64,000 bases of DNA from Roseomonas sp. AR75 (GTDB lineage: Bacteria; Pseudomonadota; Alphaproteobacteria; Acetobacterales; Acetobacteraceae). Made by a program: the position numbers and the translations under genes. The notes beneath the pieces were generated by a model. It saw nothing but the letters and a program-made list of their open reading frames with translations. It made no database searches and was not told where the DNA came from. Positions within the stretch are counted from its first letter, which is position 1; every line of letters starts with the position of its first letter. The DNA lies in assembly GCF_005222815.1 (NCBI RefSeq), contig NZ_STGB01000001.1:620001-684000 (forward strand), read 5' to 3'. Below are positions 28,092 to 36,576 of the stretch, in pieces.

Positions 28092-29135
28092 TCAGCGGAT
28101 CGCCATGCCGCGGGCGCGGCCGACGGTGTCGTTCCAGACCTGCGCGCAGTTCGGGTAGCCGCGGGCGCAGCGCTGGCCCCACTCCGCCAGGATCACCTCC
28201 TCCGCGATGCGGCGCAGGCGCGCCTTGTCCGCCTCGCTCACCTGCACCAGCGTCATGTTGTAGGATTGGTGCGCCTGCCGAAGGCAGCTCGGCAGGCCGA
28301 GCGAGCAGTTGGTGGCATCCTCGTTCGTGGCGCTTGCAAGCTGCCACAGCGCGTCCTCCATCTGGCGGAACTGCGCCGTCAGCCCGTCGCGCACGGCCTG
28401 CGGCTGGCGGTTCCACCAGGCGAGATTCACCAGATGCGCCTGCACCGAGCCGGAGACCGAGAGCGGCAGCAGGTGCGTGGTGACCTCGGGCCACTTGCCG
28501 GTATTGGCGGAGGTGGGGGATGTGATGCCGCAACTCGCCAGGCCGCGCTGCAGCGCCGGGTAGACTTCCGGGAAGGCCAGCGTGACCGGCGTGGCGCCGA
28601 GGCGTTCCAGCAGCGCGGACATCGAGGCGGTGAAGCTGCGCACCTTCAGGCCACGCAGGTCGTCCAGCGTGCGGATCGGCTGGTTGCAGAAGAAGACCTG
28701 CGGGCCGAAGGGCCAGATGGCCAGCACGCGCGCGCCGAAGCGCTGCTCGATGCGGGCGTTGAAGGGCTCGCGATAGGCGTTCACCGCCGCGCGCAGCTCG
28801 CCCATGTCGGTGGAGACGCCGATCAGGTCGATTCCCTCGAGGAAAGGATCGTCGCGGGCGGCGAGGCCGACCTGGGTGGAGACCACATCGAAGGTGCCCG
28901 CGCGCACCAGGCGCAGCGCGTCCGCCATGTTGAGGCCAAGCGACTGGAACTCGCTGCGCTCGATCCGCACGCCGAGGTCGCTGGTCATGCGCTGCATCGC
29001 GGCGCTCTCGACCGGGAACTGCGTGCTGGCCTGTTGCGACTGGCTGAGCCATCGGATGCTTGTCTGGGCCGTTGCCGCTCCGGCGGAGAGCGCCAGGCCG
29101 AAGGCGGCGGCGAGAAGAAGGCGGGCAGGGCGCAT
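28092..29135 (-). CDS. TRAP transporter substrate-binding protein (DctP)
   Basis: Periplasmic receptor of the TRAP system, 347 residues with a signal peptide (LLLAAAFGLALSAGAATA). The DctP fold is shown by IRIEPFN-like IERSEFQSLGLNMADALRLV, the carboxylate-contact region RFGARVLAIWPFGPQVFFC and RTLDDLRGLKVRSFTASMS. Most DctP proteins bind a carboxylate through a conserved Arg in that last block. It is the first gene of dctP-dctQ-dctM-amidohydrolase and is divergent from the racemase-family gene, suggesting a shared control region at 29136-29351. Confidence 0.93.
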   Translation of the reverse strand: MRPARLLLAAAFGLALSAGAATAQTSIRWLSQSQQASTQFPVESAAMQRMTSDLGVRIERSEFQSLGLNMADALRLVRAGTFDVVSTQVGLAARDDPFLEGIDLIGVSTDMGELRAAVNAYREPFNARIEQRFGARVLAIWPFGPQVFFCNQPIRTLDDLRGLKVRSFTASMSALLERLGATPVTLAFPEVYPALQRGLASCGITSPTSANTGKWPEVTTHLLPLSVSGSVQAHLVNLAWWNRQPQAVRDGLTAQFRQMEDALWQLASATNEDATNCSLGLPSCLRQAHQSYNMTLVQVSEADKARLRRIAEEVILAEWGQRCARGYPNCAQVWNDTVGRARGMAIR

Positions 29136-29237
29136 GGTGGCCGGGTTCCCTCAGGATGTCCGTACGCATTGCAACCTGTAACCGGCGTGGCGCGCAAGCG
29201 GTGACGTGCCGGGATTCTGGGCAGGATGGGCAGGATG

Positions 29238-29249
29238 ATGCACATGCAT
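29238..29249. promoter_or_regulatory. Short dyad between the TRAP operon and the racemase gene
   Basis: ATGCA-CA-TGCAT is a perfect 5-bp inverted repeat in the 216-base divergent gap. A tandem TGGGCAGGA pair (29218-29235) lies beside it. Either could be a regulator site for the two divergent units. No regulator gene is adjacent, so this is tentative. Confidence 0.25.
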
Positions 29250-29351
29250 TGTCCGTGATGCCCTTGCCCTGTGCAGTGCGACATGGGCGACAGGCTGCGC
29301 GGCCCAGGCCATACTTACCCTTTCTGTCCCCTTCGGCACGGAGACGCCGCT

Positions 29352-30089
29352 TTGCGCCTGCTGGTCGCCAATCCCAACACCACGCCGCAGGTCACGGAGC
29401 TCTGCGCGCGCGCGGCGAGGGCGGTCGCCTTGCCGGGCACCGAGATCCGGCCCCTGACAGGCCGCTTCGGCGCGCAGATCATCAATTCCCGCGCCGAGAA
29501 CGCGATCGCAGCCCACGCCATGCTGGAGATGCTGGCCGAGCACGCGCCAGACGCGGATGCGGTCCTGCTGGCGGTTTCCTACGACACCGGGCTGCTGGCG
29601 GCGCGGGAGGTTCTGTCCGTGCCGGTGGTGGGCATGACGGAGGCGGGGATGCTCGCCGCCTGCCTGCTGGGCACGCGCTTCGGGCTGGTGACCTTCGGCA
29701 CGCCGGGCGTCTATCGCGAGCTTGTCGCGCTGTACGGCCTGACGGAGCGGCTGGCGGGCATCCGCAGCATCGTCGCCTCACCGAAGGATGCCTATGCGAA
29801 TCCGGCGACGGTGGATGCGCAGGTCGCCGAGGCCGCGACGGCGCTGGTGGAGGAGACCGGCGCAGAGGTGGCGGTGCTGTGCGGCGCGGCGATGGCGGGC
29901 ATGCCGGCGCGTATCGCCGACCGCGTGCCGGTGCCGGTGCTGGACGGGATCGCGTCGGGCGTCGGCCTCTGCGAGATGCTGGTGAAGCTGAAGACGGCGA
30001 AGGCGAAGGTCGGCAGCCTGGCGCATCCGGGCCTGCGCCCCACGGTGGGGCTGGCCGGGCCGCTGGAGGCGCTGCTGAAGGGCGGCTAG
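29352..30089 (+). CDS. Asp/Glu/hydantoin racemase family protein
   Basis: About 245 residues of the two-cysteine racemase superfamily (hydantoin racemase HyuE, aspartate racemase). The N-terminus RLLVANPNTTPQVTE is diagnostic. The second half-site AVLCGAAMAGMPARI carries one catalytic Cys. In the first half-site, LLAVSYDTGLLAARE, the usual Cys is replaced by Tyr-Asp (family form is F-x-D or C-x-D). TTG 29352 is chosen because it begins the conserved strand and GGAG lies 8 bases upstream. ATG 29283 or GTG 29271 would add a tail that does not fit the family. Next to an amidohydrolase and importer, it suggests use of cyclic amides such as hydantoins. Confidence 0.82.
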   Translation: MRLLVANPNTTPQVTELCARAARAVALPGTEIRPLTGRFGAQIINSRAENAIAAHAMLEMLAEHAPDADAVLLAVSYDTGLLAAREVLSVPVVGMTEAGMLAACLLGTRFGLVTFGTPGVYRELVALYGLTERLAGIRSIVASPKDAYANPATVDAQVAEAATALVEETGAEVAVLCGAAMAGMPARIADRVPVPVLDGIASGVGLCEMLVKLKTAKAKVGSLAHPGLRPTVGLAGPLEALLKGG

Positions 30090-30970
30090 ACGGCGCGCGA
30101 CGGATCGGCGTGGATGAAATCGGCGATGTCGGCGCCGCGCGTGATCCAGAGATCGCCGGCGCGGGCGCGGACATGGTCCAGCGCGCGCGCGAACTGGCGG
30201 CGGCGGAAGGGCTGGCCGATGATGCCGGTGTGCAGCGCGATGCCGAAGGCCAGCGCCACGCCGTCCTTCGCATCCTCGATCAGTTGGTCCACCTGCGCGA
30301 TCACCATGTCGGTGAAGTCGGCGGCACTGGCCTGGCGGCCCATAATGACGACGCTGTCGTTGACCTCCTGCGAATAGGGCAGGGCCAGCAGCCGGCCATC
30401 CGCTGTCTTCAGCCAGAAGGGCTGGTCGTCGGCGCACCAGTCCAGGATGTAGCGGTAGCCGGCAGCCCGAATCAGTTCCGGCGTGCGTGACGTCTCGGAA
30501 AGCCAGGGGCCGAGCCAGCCCGCGGGTGGCGTGCCGGTGGCCTGCGCGATGCGCGCGGTGGCCTCCGCGATCAGGGCACGCTCGGCGGGTTCGTCCAGCC
30601 CCGCCTGGCTCTCGGAATTGGTGCGGCCATGGCAGGAGATCTCGTGGCCCAGCGCCTGGCAGGCCGCGACGAAATCGGGCGCGTGGTCCAGCAGCGCGCT
30701 GTTCAGCAGGATCGTCAACGGCAGGTCACGCGATTCGAACTGGCGGAGCAGCCGCCAGGCGCCGACGCGCGTGCCGTACTCCCGCCAGGACGGGTTGAGC
30801 ACGTCGGGCTTCGTCATGCCGGGGACGAGGTCCTCCACCAGCCCCTCGTCCCAGGCATAGTGCTCGACATTCAGGGCGAAATACACGGCGACGCCGGCAC
30901 CGTTCGGCCAGCGGAAGCGCGGGCGGTCCTCGATGGAGCGGTAGGCGAAGCGATCCTGCGATGGGAGCAT
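30086..30970 (-). CDS. Polysaccharide deacetylase family protein (PuuE-like)
   Basis: A 294-residue NodB-fold protein in the branch containing allantoinase PuuE and amide hydrolases. It shows RFRWPNGAGVAVYFALNVEH, the strand LTILLNSALLDHAPD, HEISCHGRTNSES (metal His region) and PPAGWLGPWLSETSRTPELI. The usual Asp-Asp of motif 1 is absent (NVEHYAWDE), as in PuuE relatives. It probably hydrolyses a C-N bond rather than a polysaccharide. It is last in the SDR-BtpA-kinase operon (7 bases after the kinase) and overlaps the convergent racemase gene by 4 bases. Confidence 0.83.
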   Translation of the reverse strand: MLPSQDRFAYRSIEDRPRFRWPNGAGVAVYFALNVEHYAWDEGLVEDLVPGMTKPDVLNPSWREYGTRVGAWRLLRQFESRDLPLTILLNSALLDHAPDFVAACQALGHEISCHGRTNSESQAGLDEPAERALIAEATARIAQATGTPPAGWLGPWLSETSRTPELIRAAGYRYILDWCADDQPFWLKTADGRLLALPYSQEVNDSVVIMGRQASAADFTDMVIAQVDQLIEDAKDGVALAFGIALHTGIIGQPFRRRQFARALDHVRARAGDLWITRGADIADFIHADPSRAV

Positions 30971-30977
30971 GGCGGCC

Positions 30978-32459
30978 TCAGGAAACAGCGGCGAGCTTGG
31001 GGAAGAGCGGCTTCAGCCGCGCATAGGTCTCGCGCCAGAGCGGATACAGCGCGTCGTAGCGCGCGACCCAGTCCGGGTTGGGCTGCACCACGGCGGCCGG
31101 CCGGACGAAGCGGCCCACCTGGTTCCAGTCCGGGAAGGCGCCGACCGCCATGCCCGCGACATAGGCCGCGCCGAGGCAGGAGCCGGGATGGCCATGCAGC
31201 AGTTGCACGGGCTGGCCCAGCACGCCGGCGGCGATGCGCATCCACAGCGCGCTCTGCGCGCCGCCATCGGAGGCGATGATGCGCGTGATCGGATGGCCGA
31301 GCTCGCGCAGCACCTCCAGGTGATGGCGGAAGCCGAAGCACACCGCCTCCAGCGCCGCGCGCCAGACATGCGCGAGGCCGTGATGCAGGCCGAGGCCGAC
31401 AAGCGTGCCGCGCGCATGCGGATCGTGCAGCGGCGTCTTCTCGCCGAGGAAATAGGGCAGCAGCAGCAGCCCCTCCGCGCCCGGTGTCACCGCTTCGGCG
31501 CGCGCATCGAGCGCGGCGTGGTCGAGCCCGCCGCCCCATTCGCGGAGGATCCAGTTCAGCACAGCGCCGGAGGACGCCATGCAGCCATTCGGCAGGAACA
31601 GGCCGGGCACGAGATGGAAATCGAGGAACAGGCGCGGGTCCGGGCGCGGTGCCTCGGTCGCCAGAAGGATGTCGCCGGCGCCGCCGAACTTGATGAGCAG
31701 GTCGCCCGGCCGCGTGATGCCCGCGACGAAGGCCGAGGCGACATGATCGGCGCAGCCGGCGACGACCGGCGTGCCGGGCGCGAGGCCGGTCGCCGCGGCG
31801 GCCCCAGGCGTGACGCGGCCGACGACCTCATGCGCGTCGCGCAGCGGCGGCAGCACGCCGGGCCTGCCGCCCAGCGCGACCAGGTCATCCGCGAGAGCCC
31901 CCGTGCCGAGATCGAGGAACCCCGCCTCCAGCGCCCAGTTCCGCTCCAGCGAGAACGCGCCCGTCAGCTTCCAGGCGATGAAGTCGTAGGAGCCGAACAT
32001 CGTCGCGATGCGGGCGAAGTTTTCCGGCTCGTGCTTCGCCAGCCAGCGCAGCTTCGGCGCGACGAGTTGCTGGTTGATGCCGTTGCCGGTGCGGCGGACG
32101 AAGGCGCCTTCGTCGGTCGCGCTTCGGATCTCCGCGACTTCCGCCGCGGTGCGCCCGTCGCTCTGCTGGATGCTCGGGCGGATCAGCCGGCCTTCCGCGT
32201 CCAGCAGCAGCAGCGCGGGGACCATGCCCGTTGCGCCGACCGCGGCCACCTGCGATGCGGCGATGCCGGCCTCGGCCAGCAATTCAGGGATGATGGCGCA
32301 GGCATTCGCCCACCATTCCGCAGGGTCCTCCTCCGCCCAGCCGGGCTTCGGGCTGCGCAGCGCGACGGGCCGGGAGGCGGTGGCCAGCACGCGCCCGCCG
32401 GCCTCGACCAGGATGCCGATGGTGGAGGTCGTCCCGATGTCGAGGCCGAGCAGGATCAC
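30978..32459 (-). CDS. FGGY-family carbohydrate kinase
   Basis: A 493-residue ATP-dependent sugar or polyol kinase. FGGY_N starts with MILLGLDIGTTSTIGILVEA (phosphate loop) and has EDPAEWWANA and ATGMVPALLLLD. FGGY_C contains GCADHVASAFVAG (catalytic Asp region), KFGGAGDILLAT, YFLGEKTPLHDPHARG and the ADP-binding ASDGGAQSALWMRI. It resembles xylulokinase-like proteins; the precise sugar is not evident. It overlaps the upstream BtpA-family gene by 4 bases (ATGA). Confidence 0.92.
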   Translation of the reverse strand: MILLGLDIGTTSTIGILVEAGGRVLATASRPVALRSPKPGWAEEDPAEWWANACAIIPELLAEAGIAASQVAAVGATGMVPALLLLDAEGRLIRPSIQQSDGRTAAEVAEIRSATDEGAFVRRTGNGINQQLVAPKLRWLAKHEPENFARIATMFGSYDFIAWKLTGAFSLERNWALEAGFLDLGTGALADDLVALGGRPGVLPPLRDAHEVVGRVTPGAAAATGLAPGTPVVAGCADHVASAFVAGITRPGDLLIKFGGAGDILLATEAPRPDPRLFLDFHLVPGLFLPNGCMASSGAVLNWILREWGGGLDHAALDARAEAVTPGAEGLLLLPYFLGEKTPLHDPHARGTLVGLGLHHGLAHVWRAALEAVCFGFRHHLEVLRELGHPITRIIASDGGAQSALWMRIAAGVLGQPVQLLHGHPGSCLGAAYVAGMAVGAFPDWNQVGRFVRPAAVVQPNPDWVARYDALYPLWRETYARLKPLFPKLAAVS

Positions 32460-33256
32460 GCGCGCAGCTTGCGCACGCGCTCCATGAAGCGCGCGACGCG
32501 GTCGGGGTCCACCTTGTTCCAGGTGTATCCCTCGCGCTTGAAATGCGTGCCGATCACGCAGCCATCCGCGACGGCGAGGATCTTGTCCACGTTGTCGATG
32601 GTGACGCCGGTGTTGGCGAAGACGGGCACGCTGCCGGCCGCGCCCTTCGCGGCGTCGAGGTCGGAGCCGTCCACGGCCTGGCCCGTGATCGCGCCGGAGA
32701 CGCAGATCACGTCGGCCAGCGAGGAGAACACCACGCTCTTCACCCGCTGCGCCACGCCGCGGCTATCCAGCGCGCTGGCGAATTCGGCATTGACGTTGAA
32801 CAGCAGCTTGAGGTCGGGACGACCGAGCTGCGCGCGCAGCCGCAGCGCGCCGGCGCAGTCCGGCTGCCACATCCCCATGTCCGAGGCATAGACGCCGGTG
32901 AAGACCTCGCGCGCGAAGCTGGCGCCGGTGGCGACCGCGAGCCCGACCGTTGCCACCGGGTCCCACAGGTAGTTCACGCCGAAGGGCACGGTCAGCCGCG
33001 CCTTCACTTGGCCGATGATCGCGGCCATGGCGGCGAGCGACTCGGGCGTGGCCTTCAGCAGGTAGGGCCGGTCGCCCTCATTGCCGAACATGATCGCATC
33101 CACGCCGCCCGCCTGCAGCGCCGCGATGTCTTCCTCGATGTCCGCGACCAGGCCTGCCATGCCGCGTGCTGCGTCGTACAGCGGCGAGCCCGGCAAGGGC
33201 CCGAGATGGGCCATGCCGATGATTGTTTTCCGCGTCGAGAAGAGGCCAGGAATCAC
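32456..33256 (-). CDS. BtpA/SgcQ family TIM-barrel protein
   Basis: A 266-residue protein of the BtpA family, named after a cyanobacterial photosystem I biogenesis protein and including E. coli SgcQ of a sugar operon. Typical features are IGMAHLGPLPGSPLYD at the N-terminus, GVDAIMFGNEGDRPYL, VPFGVNYLWDP and the phosphate-binding-like C-terminal VPVFANTGVTIDNVDKIL. The enzymatic role of the family is not firmly known. Its place between an SDR and a sugar kinase suggests a catabolic enzyme acting on a phosphorylated or glycosyl compound, with photosystem assembly unlikely here. Confidence 0.88.
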   Translation of the reverse strand: MIPGLFSTRKTIIGMAHLGPLPGSPLYDAARGMAGLVADIEEDIAALQAGGVDAIMFGNEGDRPYLLKATPESLAAMAAIIGQVKARLTVPFGVNYLWDPVATVGLAVATGASFAREVFTGVYASDMGMWQPDCAGALRLRAQLGRPDLKLLFNVNAEFASALDSRGVAQRVKSVVFSSLADVICVSGAITGQAVDGSDLDAAKGAAGSVPVFANTGVTIDNVDKILAVADGCVIGTHFKREGYTWNKVDPDRVARFMERVRKLRA

Positions 33257-33272
33257 GCTCGAAAAAATCCTT

Positions 33273-34052
33273 TCAGCTCATGAAGACGCCGCCATTCACG
33301 TCCACGGCCAGGCCGGTCATGAATCGCGACGCGTCGCCCAACAGGAACACGACGACATCCGCCACGTCCTCCGGCACCTGCAGCCGGCCGAGCGGCGTGA
33401 GGGAGACGTATTCGGCGCGCACCGCTTCCGGCGTCATGCCGCGCAACTGCGCTTCCCACACCGCCTCGCGGTCCTGCATGGAGGTGTTGACGAAGCCGGG
33501 GCACACGCAATTCACGCGGATGCCCTGCGGCGCAACCTCGCGCGCCAGCGCCTGGGTGAAGCCGGCGACGGCGAACTTGCTGGCGGAATAATGCGCCAGC
33601 AGCGGCGCGCCGACCTTCGCGGCGAGGGACGCAGTGTTGACGATCACGCCCCTCGTGCCGCTCGCCAGGAAATGCCGCACAACCGCCTGGTTGGTCAGGA
33701 AGACGCCCTTGGCGTTCACCGCCATGTTCGCGTCCCACTCGGCCTCGGTGAGGTCCACCACGCGTGCCATGGTGGAGATGCCGGCATTCGCCACCGCGGC
33801 GTCCAGCCCGCCCAGCGACTCGGCAGCCCGTTCGACCACGCGCGCCGTCGCGACTGCATCCGTGACGTCGAGCGGGAAGGCGACATGGGCGGCGCCCGCG
33901 GCGCGCGCAACGGCTTCGGCCGCCGCGCCGTCGCGATCCGTCACCGCCACCCTAGCCCCGGCCGCTGCCAGCGCCAACACGATCGCCCGGCCGATCCCGG
34001 CGCCGCCGCCGGTGACAAGGGCGCGGCGGCCTTCGAGCGTCCGCGTCGTCAT
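33273..34052 (-). CDS. Short-chain dehydrogenase/reductase
   Basis: A 259-residue classical SDR. Features are TGGGAGIGRAI (NAD(P) loop), Asp in VAVTDRDG (favours NAD), ANAG (about residue 89), the catalytic Ser in VIVNTASLAAK and the YSASK tetrad motif, with CVCPGFVNTSMQ and C-terminal FMTGLAVDVNGGVFMS. The start is ATG 34052, with GGGGG just before; the frame is open further upstream but that region belongs to the divergent amidohydrolase. First gene of a four-gene minus-strand operon; it likely oxidises a polyol or sugar derivative. Confidence 0.93.
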   Translation of the reverse strand: MTTRTLEGRRALVTGGGAGIGRAIVLALAAAGARVAVTDRDGAAAEAVARAAGAAHVAFPLDVTDAVATARVVERAAESLGGLDAAVANAGISTMARVVDLTEAEWDANMAVNAKGVFLTNQAVVRHFLASGTRGVIVNTASLAAKVGAPLLAHYSASKFAVAGFTQALAREVAPQGIRVNCVCPGFVNTSMQDREAVWEAQLRGMTPEAVRAEYVSLTPLGRLQVPEDVADVVVFLLGDASRFMTGLAVDVNGGVFMS

Positions 34053-34103
34053 ACCCCCGCGCGGCCCTGGCCAGATGCCGCCCGCACCGGCGAAGATGCC
34101 GCC

Positions 34104-35600
34104 ATGTCCCTGCTGATCCGCAACGCTCAGATCCTCACCTTCGATGGCGGCCGCATCTGGCCCGAGGCCGACATCCATGTCGCCGGCGGCCGCATCCTGG
34201 CCATCGGCCCCGGCCTCTGTCCAGAGACGCCGCCCGATCGCGTGATCGAGGCACGGGGCATGCTGGCCATGCCTGGGCTGATCAACGCCCACTTCCATTC
34301 GCCCGGCAACTTCCTGCGCGGCGCGCTGGATGGCCTGCCGCTGGAAGTCTTCATGCTCTACGAGGTCCCGCCGCTCGCCACGGGCGTCCCGGTGAAGCGC
34401 CTGAACTACGTGCGCACCATGCTCGGCGCGGTGGAGATGCTGCGGCACGGCGTGACCAGCGTGATGGACGACGCCTTCCACATCCCCGTCGCCAGCGCGG
34501 AGGGCATCGACGGTATCGCCGAGGCCTGGCGCGACAGCGGCATGCGGGCGCGCCTGGCGATCGACCAGCCCAACGTCGTCGAATACGAGAAATTCCCGTT
34601 CCTGGCCGATCTGCTGCCGCCGGAGATCCGCGACGGGATGGATGCCGCGCCGATCCAGCCGGCCGCGGAGCTGCTGGAGCTCTACGACCACCTGATCGCG
34701 CGCTGGGACGGCGCGGCGGAGGGGCGGATCGGCGCCGCGCTCTCCTGCTCCGCGCCGCAGCGGGTGACGCTCGACTATTTCCGCGCACTCTCGGCGCTCT
34801 CCGCGAAGCACGACCTGCCCTTCAACTGCCACATCCTGGAGACGAAGCTGCAGCGCGTCCTGGGCGAGGAGAAATACGGCAGGAGCCTGGTGCGGCTGGT
34901 GAAGGACCTCGGCGTGCTGGACGAGCGGATGGTGGTGATCCACGCCATCTGGATCGACGAGGACGACATCGCGCTGCTCGCCGCCTCCGGTGCGACAGTG
35001 GCGCATAATCCGCTGTGCAACCTGCGGCTCGGCAGTGGCGTGATGCCCTTCCGCGCGCTGCGCGACGCCGGCGTGCCGATCTGCATCGGCACCGACGAGG
35101 CCGTGGCGGATGACGCGATCAACCCCTGGTCGGCGCTGAAGATGGCGGGGCTGGTGCATACGCTGTCCGATGTGGACTACCGACGCTGGCCGACGGCGCC
35201 GGAGATCCTGGGCTGCATGTTCTCGGGCGGCGCGCGGGCGCTGCGCTGGCCCGACATCGGCCGGCTGGCGCCCGGCGCGCGCGCCGACATCGCTCTGCTC
35301 GACCTGGACAGCCTGCCCTTCACGCCATTGAACGACCTGCATCGCCAGCTGGTGTTCTGCGAGCCGGCTTCCGCCGTGCGCATGACCATCGTGGATGGTC
35401 GCGTCGTATTCGAGGATGGCCGCGTTACCACGGTGGATGAGCAGGCGCTGCGGCAGGAGGCCCGCGAACTGACCGCGGGCTACCGCGAAGCCTTCGCGCC
35501 CGCGCTCGCCGAGGCGCGGCGGCTCGAGCCGTATTACCGGGAGATGTATCTCCGCGCGCAGGCGCGCGACGTGGGTCTGCGGCGACGACTGACCAAATAA
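34104..35600 (+). CDS. Amidohydrolase (cytosine-deaminase/TRZ-ATZ type)
   Basis: A metal-dependent deaminase or hydrolase of 498 residues. Metal ligands are HFH in GLINAHFHSPGNF, His in LPFNCHILETK, His in MVVIHAIWIDEDD and Asp in ICIGTDEAVADDAINPW. The N- and C-terminal beta-strands (ILTFDGGRIWPEADI, RMTIVDGRVVFEDGRV) form the composite domain. It is divergent from the SDR gene (51 bases between starts) and leads the plus-strand block with an ABC importer. It probably acts on the imported nitrogen compound. Confidence 0.9.
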   Translation: MSLLIRNAQILTFDGGRIWPEADIHVAGGRILAIGPGLCPETPPDRVIEARGMLAMPGLINAHFHSPGNFLRGALDGLPLEVFMLYEVPPLATGVPVKRLNYVRTMLGAVEMLRHGVTSVMDDAFHIPVASAEGIDGIAEAWRDSGMRARLAIDQPNVVEYEKFPFLADLLPPEIRDGMDAAPIQPAAELLELYDHLIARWDGAAEGRIGAALSCSAPQRVTLDYFRALSALSAKHDLPFNCHILETKLQRVLGEEKYGRSLVRLVKDLGVLDERMVVIHAIWIDEDDIALLAASGATVAHNPLCNLRLGSGVMPFRALRDAGVPICIGTDEAVADDAINPWSALKMAGLVHTLSDVDYRRWPTAPEILGCMFSGGARALRWPDIGRLAPGARADIALLDLDSLPFTPLNDLHRQLVFCEPASAVRMTIVDGRVVFEDGRVTTVDEQALRQEARELTAGYREAFAPALAEARRLEPYYREMYLRAQARDVGLRRRLTK

Positions 35601-35619
35601 GCGGCGGGAACGCGCGGAT

Positions 35620-35638
35620 CTGCCCGTATCCCGGGCAG
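35620..35638 (+). terminator. Short hairpin between the amidohydrolase and ABC permease genes
   Basis: CTGCCC (35620-35625) pairs with GGGCAG (35633-35638) around a 7-base loop, directly after the amidohydrolase gene. The stem is short and lacks a T-run. It makes the ATG at 35641 an unlikely ribosome start. Confidence 0.3.
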
Positions 35639-35712
35639 TCATGACGTGCGTCCTGCAATTTCCGGGTTGCCGGCGCCTTGGTCCGGCGCTGCCGGCCGCT
35701 AGCCTTCATCGC

Positions 35713-36576
35713 GTGACAAGTGCTGCGACCAAGGCCGGCTGGCTTCTGGCGATCCCGGCCGTGCTGTTCCTTCTGCTGTGCTTCGTGGCGCCGGTGGCAC
35801 AGACGCTCTGGCTCGGCTTCGGCGCGCGCACCGATGCGGGCGTGATGACCTACGGCTTCACCTTCGAGAACTACCGGCGCGCCTTCGCCACCGATCTCTA
35901 CTGGCGCATCCTGCTGCGCACCGCGAAGATGGCGACATGGGCGGCCTGCGTCGCCGCCATCGTCGGTTTCCCGCTGGCCTGGGTGGTGGCGCGCGGCAGG
36001 CCCTGGCTCTCGCGGCTGGTGACGCTGACGCTGGTGACGCCGCTGCTGGTGAATGTCGTCGTGCGGTCCTATGGCTGGTCGGCGATCCTCAGCCGGAACG
36101 GGCTGATCTCCTGGACGCTCGGCGGGCTCGGCATCGAGGACCCGCCCTCGATCCTCTACACGGAAGCGGCGGTGCTGATCGCCTCCGTGCATGTGTTCCT
36201 GCCCTTCATGGTGCTGCCGCTGGCCGGCGCCATCGCGCGCATCCCACCCTCCGCCGAGCAGGCCGCGACCATTGCGGGGGCCGGGCCGGTGCAGCGCTTC
36301 TGGCGCATCATCCTGCCGCTGTCGCTGCCGGGTCTGGCGGTGGGGCTGCCGCTGGTATTCTCGCTGACCGCCGCGGCCTATGTCACGCCGCAGATTCTCG
36401 GGGGCAATTTCTCGCCGTTGCTCGGCACGCTGATCCAGCAGCAGGTGCTGACGCTGCACGACTGGCCCTTTGGCGCCGCGCTGTCCACGCTGCTGGTCGC
36501 CATGGTGCTGGCGGTCAACCTGGTGTTCATCGGCATCGTGGGGCGCCGTCTGCGGCGCTGGACCGCGGTGGCATGA
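35713..36576 (+). CDS. ABC transporter permease, spermidine/putrescine type (PotB-like)
   Basis: First inner-membrane subunit of an importer of the PotABCD/iron/thiosulfate class. From GTG 35713 it has 287 residues with six hydrophobic segments. The first is AGWLLAIPAVLFLLLCFVAP; the EAA-type cytoplasmic loop EQAATIAGAGPVQRFWRIILP contacts the ATPase. ATG 35641 would add 24 residues (MTCVLQFPGCRR...), unlike any membrane-protein N-terminus and right after a hairpin, so GTG is preferred without a clear ribosome site. It overlaps the next permease by 4 bases. Confidence 0.92.
   Translation: MTSAATKAGWLLAIPAVLFLLLCFVAPVAQTLWLGFGARTDAGVMTYGFTFENYRRAFATDLYWRILLRTAKMATWAACVAAIVGFPLAWVVARGRPWLSRLVTLTLVTPLLVNVVVRSYGWSAILSRNGLISWTLGGLGIEDPPSILYTEAAVLIASVHVFLPFMVLPLAGAIARIPPSAEQAATIAGAGPVQRFWRIILPLSLPGLAVGLPLVFSLTAAAYVTPQILGGNFSPLLGTLIQQQVLTLHDWPFGAALSTLLVAMVLAVNLVFIGIVGRRLRRWTAVA

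Noticed and set aside
29218..29235. Tandem TGGGCAGGA pair as a minisatellite
   Set aside because: Only two copies are present; too short to call a repeat array.
30086..30970. Assignment as a true chitin or peptidoglycan deacetylase
   Set aside because: There is no signal peptide and the motif 1 Asp pair is missing; the sequence pattern is that of PuuE-like cytoplasmic C-N hydrolases.
32456..33256. Photosystem I biogenesis role for the BtpA-family gene
   Set aside because: The neighbours are sugar kinase and dehydrogenase genes and there is no photosynthesis gene in the window.
33273..35642. Reading the SDR frame as a 789-residue fusion protein
   Set aside because: The extra N-terminal part is antisense to the amidohydrolase at 34104-35600. 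The SDR fold begins at ATG 34052.
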